Part shown: positions 37,501-44,875 of the stretch, in pieces
Position numbering within the stretch: position 1 is the stretch's first letter
Layout of the letters: every line of letters starts with the position of its first letter
Assembly (NCBI GenBank): GCA_905480095.1
Contig: CAJQPF010000030.1
Span: forward strand, 1 to 60,482
Reading direction: 5' to 3'
Source of the DNA: an uncultured Flavobacteriales bacterium
GTDB taxonomy: Bacteria; Bacteroidota; Bacteroidia; Flavobacteriales_D; Sanyastnellaceae
DNA length: 60,482 bases
Program-made: the position numbers and the translations under genes
The notes under the pieces: generated by a model
What the model was told of the DNA's origin: nothing
Seen by the model: only the letters and a program-made list of their open reading frames with translations
The model's database searches: none

Positions 37501-40500
37501 GGAATTTTGGTGATTTCAGTGGGTCATCTTCAAACCCAACCACACATACCTACACTGAAATTGGATATTACAATGTTATTATGTCTGGCCAAGTTCCAAA
37601 TATGGCAGGCACGGCATTTTGCCCTGTCTCTGAAAAGATTGTTGTTGAGGTGGCGATGATCGCTCAATTCGGAACTGAGGTGAGTTGTGCCCCCAACCCT
37701 ACTGACATCCCACAATTGTGCTTAACAGATGAGACAGCATACCTGCCGGGAACATCTCTCAGTGCTATTAATTTCACTTTAGGGTCAAACAACAGTAGTC
37801 TTTCGCCTGCTTGTTTTGGCAATTTAACTTTGGGGTCTCCATATACACCAAACCTAACTGTGACACATTCTTCTGGGTGTATCGACGATTTCTCTCAGGC
37901 AGTTACCATTCCAGGACCCGTTATAATAAGTGGTCCTTCGCCTCTTTGTCTTGAAGAATCTGGGGCTTTCTCAGCTTCATGTGCGGGTGCCGTGAGTTTT
38001 GACTGGAATTTTGATGACACAGCTGTAGGGGCAAATGACAACTGCATTTTTGATGGCGCGAGTCCGCAACATGCATATGCCCAAAACCCAATTACACAGA
38101 CACAAAACGGACCTTACAATCCTGTTGTGAGCGTTGTGGCTACTCATGTAAATGGATGTCAGTTTACAAACAGCATGAACATTGTTGTGAATGACTTGCC
38201 ACCTGGAAACACAATTACATCTGTGGATGGAGACTTTATGTTTTGTTTTGGATCTACGGAAACACTAGAGGTTTCCCCTCTGCCGCCTTCTCAAGTAACA
38301 TGGTGGTCTACTGACCCAGGAAATCCTGTTGGGTCTGGAACATCTTTCGATGTGAGCGCTGAGGGAGAATACGGAGCTACGATTATCAACCCTGTCACAG
38401 GATGTTCAACAGAACTTGACCCCGTACTTGTACAACAGTGGCCATTGGTTCCTGCATTTATCACGGGACCGAGTATTCTTTGTGAAGGAGAGTGTACAAC
38501 CTTACTCGCACCTCAGGGCAACTACCTCTACGAATGGTATGATTTGGCCGGAAATTTACTGGGAACAACAAACTCCATTGATATTTGTTCGTATCAAATA
38601 ATTGGAAATGACACCTTTACCTTAAAAGTGGTGGATGCCACATCTGGATGCAACAACTCATCTGACCTTGCAATCACGGTTGCGCAAAGTCCAACAGTCC
38701 AAATAGGCACATTTCCTGACCCACCCTGTGAGGGCTCAGAGGTCACACTGTTCGTTGACCCATTAGACCCGTCGCTTAATTATGTTTGGACTGGCGGACA
38801 AACAGGACAAACCTTTACAACCTTGTCTGAAGGAATCTATACTGTCGTTGCAATCGATCCGCTTACAGGATGCAAAGGTTCTGCAAACGAGACTGTTCAC
38901 CCTTGCCCAAATCTATGTGAAGTGCCAACAGGTTGCTATATCGCTTGTGATTCAGGAAAAACAGTCTGTGGACCACTTGGGCTTGCATCGTATGAATGGA
39001 ATTACATCCCACCAGGATCGAATGTTTCTACAATTGTAGGGATGACGAGATGCATCACGATGACTCAGGATGGAGACTATTCTCTAACAGCTGAAAACAT
39101 CTATGGATGTCCCAAAACATCTGGACTTTTAGAGATGGAATTTATCGACTGCGACAGTTGCCAGTTTTCTGAAACCGATATGCTAGACTTACAGCTTCTG
39201 TCATTAGGCACATCCCTATACAATACTGACATTGATGGTGATGGAGTGAATGAGGACGTGGCATGCTGCCTTTGGTCTATAGACCCATTGATATCATATG
39301 CAAATGGGGCAAATCCAAACACATTGTGTATGGATATCATCTGGGGTGACGGAACCGTTCAAACCAACCTTCCTTTGGGATCTCCTGTCGAACATTGTTA
39401 TACGGATGGATGCACTGACTATCCAGTCACTGTGAAAATTAAATGCTGCGACGATGGATCAAATGCATTTGGATTCACTGCAACTGCATTTTGCGATTGT
39501 GTTCCCGATTGCTATGTGAGAAATTCGTTCTGGGAAGCCATTACTGAAGTCCCGGGAGCAGATAAATGTCACATTGAATTTACGGGCACTCAATTTTTAG
39601 GGCCCAATATGGTGTCGTATCAAAACCCTGAGTATACCATCATAGGGGTAGAAAACAGCGGAAACCTCATCAATTTAAGTAGCTTAAGTTATGGGGGTGG
39701 ATACAACTTCAGCTTCGACTTAAACCCAGGTGTATACGAGGTTTGTTATTCAATAGAAGGTGTTTCAACGCTGGGCGAAATCTGCAGTTCCGAACATTGT
39801 CATGAAGTCGTCGTTAATTGTTGCCAAGACCCTGTCGTTACGGATGATTGTTTGGTCAACTGTAGCAATTTAGAAGTGGGACTGGGCCTCGTTGACCTTG
39901 GCACATCCACTGATTCCGATGGGAATGCGTGTTGTGAGTATGGCCTTTCACCCATAATATTAAGCAACTGCCCAGTTAATCTGCTCGACCTCTGCATCAA
40001 CATAGACTGGGGGGATGACTCTGCGCCCCTTCAAAATGTTTCATTCGCTCAAGGATATACACATTGCTATCCATCTGGAGGGACTTACGTTGTAAAGTTA
40101 GATGTCTTTTGTTGTGCGCAAGGTCAAACACAATCTTGGACATTTACAGACACCGTTACTTGCCCAAGTGGTGGATGCGATATTCCTCAGGAGTTTGACT
40201 TTGAATGGGGAACAAATACAAGTTGTCCCACGACAGGATGTGATCAGATGTGGTTTTGCGCGGTGAATTTCACTGGACAAGACCCGAACATCTGTATAAG
40301 CTGGGATTTCGGAGATGGAAACATCTACAACCCCTCTCTTCCTGACTGTCCGATACATTGCTATAATTCAGGAGGAAACTACAATGTTTGTATGACAGTG
40401 TATTGTTGTGATGAAGGACCAATGGGGCCCTCAGCATATACAGTTTGTCACACAATAAATGTGTCATGTGGCGTTGTCGCATCCGACTGCACTGGTGATT

Positions 40501-40574
40501 ATGACCTCGATGGATTTATAGGCGTCGTCGATCTGTTGGAGCTTTTGGGTCAATATGGAGGTGCTTGCCAATAA
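34536..40574 (+). CDS. Giant cysteine-rich PKD-domain secreted protein with dockerin-like end
   Basis: 2012 residues. Signal peptide MKTTLSSLLMAFFAFFASAE. The body is a chain of Ig-like and PKD modules: SNYFWDYGDGQSFSSV near residue 270, NWNFGDFSGSS near 990 and FDWNFDDTAVG near 1150, with conserved CEG or C...G starts. The last third is cysteine-rich, with recurrent CCxxG motifs. It ends in CTGDYDLDGFIGVVDLLELLGQYGG, an EF-hand/dockerin-like loop, rather than a T9SS sorting domain. Probably an extracellular adhesin or polymer-binding scaffold. No catalytic motif is seen. It stands alone before the M28 peptidase gene. Confidence 0.8.
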   Translation: MKTTLSSLLMAFFAFFASAEFKAQDPCTLPTYSVNASFAPGDVAFDLFQALTNDGYNFLGFENCYGSTGDGGCFDSNFIVNEALTPMGCAISQWEILLSPNANQDACCGDHLLPYYLFYNAPDGVSMFCEGFLNITIDCGHDCGIIDFTDPALTPSISSSGDGSAGTIECIKVCENSSLIAFAPVFGSGFIYDWDVQGGIITGGQNTSELDVLWGPHGAGNIAVTITNIDPNFTPVTYTVCIEILEGPEALFSSTGNACLDSPIQFTDLSSSGASNYFWDYGDGQSFSSVSSTNPSHIYSTPGLYDVTLTVYSDILGPEGNVLCTCADTYTEQVLVDSLVGPDIQCISTLCENDTASYFTNADCLDYTWSVFDAFGVPILPVNGQGTNEIFVQWGQGPYGTVELQVDNCTPAHCNTPTSIQIPIIPANGSINGPDIVCEGEVVSYDLTKWVSVDYDWSVTGGSVINQEGSVATIQWNTSGIGTIDVTYTSDFLQDLPGNGPNDCTGFATLNVEVKPKFNVYPSQLDVCLGATTLFSASGSLGGIFDWSNSGGLAQNVTGNTAEITWTSSGSYTVTADLNAANPDLYCNSTVTSFVTVHEVAPPTAVTGPIEVCVNSPSYIYEVAANQGLNAIWTPNSTNPGGGVPVANPVVGLYTEVTWGMSGLFNLEVVYEMAEAPFCTSNPFTLVVEERTHGPAVAITSPDAPCANEIANYSISDIHPDATIHWTIDLPQYGSVVGGQGTDNMTVQWNDIPSNSVNTTVTATVELCGNTTIYTMGISLNRAIVPTVVGADFCVGTSGSVAVSNAGSFISPFIWVGSSQTTSSISTSSAGDYIVNTIDINGCASSGGATIGILPAPMLNLTTNGPNTLVDGVPGSTQIVAPYNPNYLYSWSSGGGTSETITHFWQGGTLPNAYTYTLTITEQPSGCTNTESITIYEEDVSGPPIPCTGPCCDLETYSIVPSATISGGYCDTWAFSSSGSSANVTNINWNFGDFSGSSSNPTTHTYTEIGYYNVIMSGQVPNMAGTAFCPVSEKIVVEVAMIAQFGTEVSCAPNPTDIPQLCLTDETAYLPGTSLSAINFTLGSNNSSLSPACFGNLTLGSPYTPNLTVTHSSGCIDDFSQAVTIPGPVIISGPSPLCLEESGAFSASCAGAVSFDWNFDDTAVGANDNCIFDGASPQHAYAQNPITQTQNGPYNPVVSVVATHVNGCQFTNSMNIVVNDLPPGNTITSVDGDFMFCFGSTETLEVSPLPPSQVTWWSTDPGNPVGSGTSFDVSAEGEYGATIINPVTGCSTELDPVLVQQWPLVPAFITGPSILCEGECTTLLAPQGNYLYEWYDLAGNLLGTTNSIDICSYQIIGNDTFTLKVVDATSGCNNSSDLAITVAQSPTVQIGTFPDPPCEGSEVTLFVDPLDPSLNYVWTGGQTGQTFTTLSEGIYTVVAIDPLTGCKGSANETVHPCPNLCEVPTGCYIACDSGKTVCGPLGLASYEWNYIPPGSNVSTIVGMTRCITMTQDGDYSLTAENIYGCPKTSGLLEMEFIDCDSCQFSETDMLDLQLLSLGTSLYNTDIDGDGVNEDVACCLWSIDPLISYANGANPNTLCMDIIWGDGTVQTNLPLGSPVEHCYTDGCTDYPVTVKIKCCDDGSNAFGFTATAFCDCVPDCYVRNSFWEAITEVPGADKCHIEFTGTQFLGPNMVSYQNPEYTIIGVENSGNLINLSSLSYGGGYNFSFDLNPGVYEVCYSIEGVSTLGEICSSEHCHEVVVNCCQDPVVTDDCLVNCSNLEVGLGLVDLGTSTDSDGNACCEYGLSPIILSNCPVNLLDLCINIDWGDDSAPLQNVSFAQGYTHCYPSGGTYVVKLDVFCCAQGQTQSWTFTDTVTCPSGGCDIPQEFDFEWGTNTSCPTTGCDQMWFCAVNFTGQDPNICISWDFGDGNIYNPSLPDCPIHCYNSGGNYNVCMTVYCCDEGPMGPSAYTVCHTINVSCGVVASDCTGDYDLDGFIGVVDLLELLGQYGGACQ

Positions 40575-40600
40575 ACGTATGCATCTCATCTGGTTTTGAG

Positions 40601-40608
40601 TAGATTGC
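40601..40608 (+). promoter_or_regulatory. -7-type promoter box of the M28 peptidase gene
   Basis: TAGATTGC, then ATGC and the ATG at 40613. Same 4-nt geometry as other leaderless candidates. Confidence 0.35.
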
Positions 40609-40612
40609 ATGC

Positions 40613-42055
40613 ATGATCAATCGCAATGATATAAAAGCAGTCACGAAGTCAATTTTACTTGGTGGCTGCTTTGTTTTTCTAAATGGATTTGGAACTATTC
40701 TAGGCCAAACCTCCACCCCATCGGATTCTGCTGCGATCCGCGCCATTTATGATGAGGTCCTTACAAATGGGGAGGCATACGAGAACTTACGTGTCCTTAC
40801 AAAAACGATAGGGCATCGACTCAGTGGCTCTCCTGAAGCCGAAAAAGCCATGGAATGGGGTGCAGAATTGCTTCGCAACTACGGGGCAGATCATGTTTAC
40901 GTCATGCCCGTTGTGGTCCCAAGCTGGACACGCGGAGACACAGCAAATGCGTCTATAGAAATGTCCTCCGGAGAGAAAATTGACCTTCACATTACCGCTT
41001 TGGGTGGATCTGTAGAGACACCTTACAACGCCCCTGTGACCGCTGAAATAATTGTCGTCAAACACCTTAGCGACCTCGACACGATGCCGCAGCATAAAAC
41101 AAAAGGTAAAATTGTACTGTTCAATCGCGCGATGGATCCTGTCCTCATCAATACAGGGTCTGCATATGGCGGGGCAAACGACCAAAGAGGTCAAGGCGCG
41201 ATATACGCATCTAAAGCAGGCGCTGTAGGTGCTTTGGTAAGATCTCTGACACATTCATTGGACACATTGCCTCATACGGGCGCGATGCACTACGATGAGG
41301 ATATTCCACGAATCCCAGCAGCAGGAATTTCAACAATGGATGCACGAAAACTGGCCCAGCTCTATAAAACAGACCCTGGCCTCCAAGTAACATTTCAAAT
41401 GAACTGTGAGGCGTTGCCGGATGTCGTACAAGGAAACGTTATCGGGGAATGGATTGGATCGGAATTACCTGATGAAATTATCACACTCGGTGGACATCTC
41501 GACTCATGGGACATCGGAGAGGGCGCGCACGATGATGGCGCTGGCATTGTTCATACCATAGAAGTACTACGCACGCTGAAAGCCATCGGATATACACCCC
41601 GAAGAACGATCAGATTCGTCCTTTTTATCAACGAGGAAAATGGAAATCGAGGGGGCATTAAATACGCAGAAATTGCAGCTTCTGAACTCGCAAAAGACGA
41701 ACACGTTTACGTGGCAGCCATGGAGTCAGATGCTGGAGGGTTCAGCCCACGCGGATTCAGTATGGACGCCACAGACACACTTGTGGACATTGTAAAAAGC
41801 TGGAAGCCCCTTTTCGAACAGTACAACATACACCGATTCAAGAAAGGATGGTCCGGAGTTGACATCGGTCCACTAAAGCAACTTGACAGGCGCCCCTTGT
41901 TAATAGGACTTGTTCCAGACGGCCAACGTTACTTTGATTTCCACCACAGCACCTCAGACGTTTTTGAAAACGTACACAAAAGAGAATTGGAATTGGGGGC
42001 CGCCACCATGGCGTCGATGATTATGCTCATCGACAAATACATCCCCGCCCCATAA
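40613..42055 (+). CDS. Secreted M28-family zinc aminopeptidase or carboxypeptidase Q-like
   Basis: 480 residues. Signal peptide (KSILLGGCFVFLNGFGTILGQ), a PA-type insert (IVLFNRAMDPVLINTGSAYGGANDQRGQGAIYASKAGAVGAL) and the M28 catalytic domain. Zinc ligands are visible in order: His in LGGHLDSWD, Asp in GAHDDGAG, the EE pair in FINEENGNRGG, Asp in ESDAGG and His in YFDFHHSTSD. It resembles carboxypeptidase Q/aminopeptidase S-type enzymes. Exported to the periplasm or beyond. It follows the PKD protein by 38 bp, with its own promoter box. Confidence 0.92.
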   Translation: MINRNDIKAVTKSILLGGCFVFLNGFGTILGQTSTPSDSAAIRAIYDEVLTNGEAYENLRVLTKTIGHRLSGSPEAEKAMEWGAELLRNYGADHVYVMPVVVPSWTRGDTANASIEMSSGEKIDLHITALGGSVETPYNAPVTAEIIVVKHLSDLDTMPQHKTKGKIVLFNRAMDPVLINTGSAYGGANDQRGQGAIYASKAGAVGALVRSLTHSLDTLPHTGAMHYDEDIPRIPAAGISTMDARKLAQLYKTDPGLQVTFQMNCEALPDVVQGNVIGEWIGSELPDEIITLGGHLDSWDIGEGAHDDGAGIVHTIEVLRTLKAIGYTPRRTIRFVLFINEENGNRGGIKYAEIAASELAKDEHVYVAAMESDAGGFSPRGFSMDATDTLVDIVKSWKPLFEQYNIHRFKKGWSGVDIGPLKQLDRRPLLIGLVPDGQRYFDFHHSTSDVFENVHKRELELGAATMASMIMLIDKYIPAP

Positions 42056-42069
42056 ACACGCCTTACAGT

Positions 42070-43812
42070 TTAGTCACAAACAGTACCAAACGTAGACAAC
42101 AAAGCCAAAAGGTCTGAAGTACCCGCTGTATTGTCTCCATCTAAATCACCCAAACAAGTTGATGTGCCTGGGAAAATACACGAGCCATCATCATCATTTG
42201 CAAGTTCATTGTAGTTGTCAGCATTTGGATACATACATCCGCCTATGACAATAACTGCCTCCTCACAAGGTGTACCGCCATATGTAACACAATCTGCTGC
42301 ACTGAATGTCGCATTGAAAGCGCCAAAACCATCTGGATAAATACATCCGTATTCTGGAACATCATCACAAGAAGCATAGATACAGCTTGAGTTTCCGTAT
42401 TGATCGTATGCTTGAGTTGTTGCAGTAGCGTCATAGTTGGATGCATTTGCATCAAGACAACCTTCTACTCCTACAACTGGCTCTTCACAAGGCGTTCCTC
42501 CATAAGTAACACAATCTGATGCACTGAATGTCTCATTGAAAGCGCCAAAACCATCTGGATAAATACATCCGTATTCTGGGATATCATCACAAGACGCATA
42601 AACACAGCTTGAGTTTCCGTATTCATCGTATGCTTGAGTTGTTGCATTAGCGTCATAGTTAGAAGCATTTGCATCAATACAACCTTCTACTCCTACTACT
42701 GGGGCCTCACAAGGTGTGCCTCCATAACTCTCACATTGCGTTGCATTAAACTCAGCATTGAAAGCGCCAAAGCCATCAGCATATATACATCCATACTCTG
42801 GGATATCATCACATGAAGCATATACACAGCCTAAGTTTCCGTATTCATCGTATGCTTGCGCTGTTGCATTGGCGTCGTAGTTAGATGCATTTGCATCAAG
42901 ACAACCTAAAACATCAGCACAACCAGGTGTCAATGTTGATGTGGTTACTGTTCCAGCCTCTCCTGCTGTTACGGTAACATTTGTATTCAAACAGCCGTCA
43001 CCCCATTGCAATCCCCAGCCAGAATAACCATCAGCTACTCCACTAACGGCAACAACATATTCAAAAGTAGTCCCAGGTGCTATCTCAAGTGATCCAGTGT
43101 AAACACCATCACCATCTTCGTCAAAAAGTTCAGCACCAAATCCGTTCCAACCATTCCAAGAACCATTTACAGTGACAAGTGCGTAGTCAGCACTTGGTTG
43201 ATCAACACCATTCATATCCACAATAAATTCAATTGTTGCAATTGGCAATACACAAGAACCATCATCAATCGTTGCATCTGGATCATAGTTTGATGCTGTA
43301 GCATCTGTACAACCATAAACATCAGAGGATGAAAAAGAAGCCGTCACTGTGATATCTGTTAGTGTCACTGAAACATCTTGAGTCGTGACGTATAATAGGA
43401 ATGAACTAAATGTATTCGAACCCTGAGAAGGAATGTCTATTGAGTATAATCCAGCCTCACCACTAACCGTGACAGGAACCGTATTGAAACTAGGCTCTGT
43501 ATCAGGGTACGGATTATATTCAAATCGAAAATAGACATCAGTCGCGGTCATCTCAGGAGTAGAACCTGTAAACGTGATTGAGCCACCATCTACAAAACTT
43601 AAGGGATAAAGACTAGCGTCTTCATTTGCAAAACCTCCCCAAGACTGAGAACCAGTTGGGTTCGTGTAAACTCCAGAATCATAGAATGTTCCACCGAACA
43701 CGCCAGAGAATACGACATCTGTAAAGGTTGTTTCTTGTGCGTAAGAGGATACTGAGAAACTTATAAAAACAAGAAGAGCTAGAGCTCTTGAAAATGAATT
43801 ATTATAGGTCAT
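42070..43812 (-). CDS. Secreted cysteine-rich repeat protein of the glycan locus
   Basis: 580 residues from the ATG at 43812 (MTYNNSFSRALALLVFIS), matching the start of its paralogue at 48439. After the signal peptide: a 135-residue beta domain shared with that paralogue, a GCTDATASNYDPDATIDDGSC module, an E-set/CBM-like domain (DMNGVDQPSADYALVTVNGSWNGWNGFG) found also in the GH16 protein, three 74-residue tandem repeats, a last GCMYPNADNY module, and a dockerin-like end CLGDLDGDNTAGTSDLLALLSTFG. No enzymatic motif. Probably a surface glycan-binding or calcium-binding scaffold. Convergent with the M28 gene. Confidence 0.8.
   Translation of the reverse strand: MTYNNSFSRALALLVFISFSVSSYAQETTFTDVVFSGVFGGTFYDSGVYTNPTGSQSWGGFANEDASLYPLSFVDGGSITFTGSTPEMTATDVYFRFEYNPYPDTEPSFNTVPVTVSGEAGLYSIDIPSQGSNTFSSFLLYVTTQDVSVTLTDITVTASFSSSDVYGCTDATASNYDPDATIDDGSCVLPIATIEFIVDMNGVDQPSADYALVTVNGSWNGWNGFGAELFDEDGDGVYTGSLEIAPGTTFEYVVAVSGVADGYSGWGLQWGDGCLNTNVTVTAGEAGTVTTSTLTPGCADVLGCLDANASNYDANATAQAYDEYGNLGCVYASCDDIPEYGCIYADGFGAFNAEFNATQCESYGGTPCEAPVVGVEGCIDANASNYDANATTQAYDEYGNSSCVYASCDDIPEYGCIYPDGFGAFNETFSASDCVTYGGTPCEEPVVGVEGCLDANASNYDATATTQAYDQYGNSSCIYASCDDVPEYGCIYPDGFGAFNATFSAADCVTYGGTPCEEAVIVIGGCMYPNADNYNELANDDDGSCIFPGTSTCLGDLDGDNTAGTSDLLALLSTFGTVCD
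42241..42906 (-). repeat. Three 222-bp coding tandem repeats
   Basis: Three consecutive 74-residue units starting GCLDANASNYDANAT or GCIDANASNYDANAT, each with C-x-C spacing around YASCDDIPEYGCIY and ending TYGGTPCE. Units two and three are the most alike at the DNA level, which points to recent duplication. Length variation between strains is expected. Confidence 0.9.
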
Positions 43813-43852
43813 GATTATAATATTGATAGTTTTCAACAAGGATGCGTTGTTA

Positions 43853-43889
43853 AATATACACTAAGTTTATAGTAAAATATACAATAAGT
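43853..43889 (-). promoter_or_regulatory. Tandem AAATATACANTAAGT element upstream of gene 42070-43812
   Basis: The plus strand has AAATATACACTAAGT (43853-43867) and AAATATACAATAAGT (43875-43889), two copies 22 bp apart. The second lies in a 22-bp block identical but for one base to the block at 48475-48496 before the paralogous gene. Candidate operator or shared promoter core. Confidence 0.5.
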
Positions 43890-43942
43890 GAACTTTTTTT
43901 TTATGTGCAACTTTAAATGAATAGCAAAAACATATAAACCAG

Positions 43943-44641
43943 CTACATTCTAAACAAATAATTTTCTTCTTCTACAATTTTTGAATATCGCTCAAAATCA
44001 AATTTGAATAAATTAGCAGGTCGATGTTTGACATTCTTCTGCTTCTCATCAAGGTTTATAAGCGGAATGGGCTTAATCTTTTTACGAAAATTTGCTTTAT
44101 CTAGCGCAGAATCCTGAGAATATTCATACAGCTTTTGCATTTCATTCAGTGTAAATTTCTCTGGCAATAAATCAAAGCATATAGGCTCCCTTTTTAATTT
44201 TTGACACAAGAGATTAAATGTCGATTCTAGAATCTCATTGTGATCAAAAGCCAATTGAAGTGTTTCGCGAATAGGCACCCACTTAACCTCTTCAGCCCAA
44301 GAATCTGCTACTGCATTGATGTCTTCTTTTCTAACAAGCGCAAAATAAGCGTTCGTAATCACACGGCCTTGAGGATGCCTGTCAGGTTTGCCAAATGTTT
44401 GACCTTGGTGAAGTGTCACTTCCTTGACTTTGGTTAATTCTGTAAGAATTCTATTTGCAGCATCTGTCAAATCTTCATCAGGATAAACAAGGTCACCTGG
44501 AATTGCCCAAACGCCCATATAAGGCTCAATTGCTCTTTTAATTAACAAAGCATGAATCTCACCTTTATCATATCCAAAAATAACACAATCTAAAGAAAAT
44601 GAATATGAGAAAAAGTTATCGAACTTAATTTTATACGCCAT
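43943..44641 (-). CDS. NrtR-type regulator: degenerate Nudix domain plus winged helix
   Basis: 232 residues. A Nudix fold occupies residues 1-145 (SLDCVIFGYDKGEIHALLIKRAIEPYMGVWAIPGD), but the Nudix box lacks the REXXEE core (here AANRILTELTKV), so hydrolysis is unlikely. A C-terminal winged helix (FTLNEMQKLYEYSQDSALDKANFRKKI) binds DNA. This is the NrtR-like architecture; Bacteroidota members control sugar catabolism and sense a sugar metabolite. It sits between the GH16 and repeat-protein genes, so it probably regulates them and the transporter. Effector unknown. Confidence 0.8.
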   Translation of the reverse strand: MAYKIKFDNFFSYSFSLDCVIFGYDKGEIHALLIKRAIEPYMGVWAIPGDLVYPDEDLTDAANRILTELTKVKEVTLHQGQTFGKPDRHPQGRVITNAYFALVRKEDINAVADSWAEEVKWVPIRETLQLAFDHNEILESTFNLLCQKLKREPICFDLLPEKFTLNEMQKLYEYSQDSALDKANFRKKIKPIPLINLDEKQKNVKHRPANLFKFDFERYSKIVEEENYLFRM

Positions 44642-44766
44642 CCTTTATTTCAGTTAACAAACGCCTTTAAAATATTAAAAAACCAATTATTATAACTCAA
44701 AATTCCCATATATAAATCCCAATAGAACTAATTCTTGGTGATCCCGAACGAATCGTCTGCACATAT

Positions 44767-44779
44767 GAATGGTTCATTC
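44767..44779. promoter_or_regulatory. Inverted repeat upstream of the Nudix-type regulator
   Basis: GAATG-GTT-CATTC followed at once by another GAATG, in the 234-bp gap before the regulator gene. The same gap has a GTTGC/GCAAC repeat at 44810-44830. Possible autoregulatory site; short and unproven. Confidence 0.25.
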
Positions 44780-44875
44780 TGAATGATCAGATGGAAAATG
44801 TTGCCTTTATATTAAGCAACAAATTAAGGAAAAAAAAACCAACTATCATTTAACCTTATTTTTCCTGGATAAATT

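Noticed and set aside
40787-41254. 155-residue antisense ORF with many cysteines in the M28 gene
   Set aside because: Antisense to conserved zinc-ligand blocks; no signal, domain or promoter.
42243-42677. Repeated M-rich minus-strand ORFs (MMQMHPTM.., MMQMLLTM..)
   Set aside because: Shadow frames of the three tandem coding repeats.
42241-42906. Possible CRISPR-like periodic repeats
   Set aside because: The period is 222 bp with no short repeat/spacer alternation and it keeps a protein frame.
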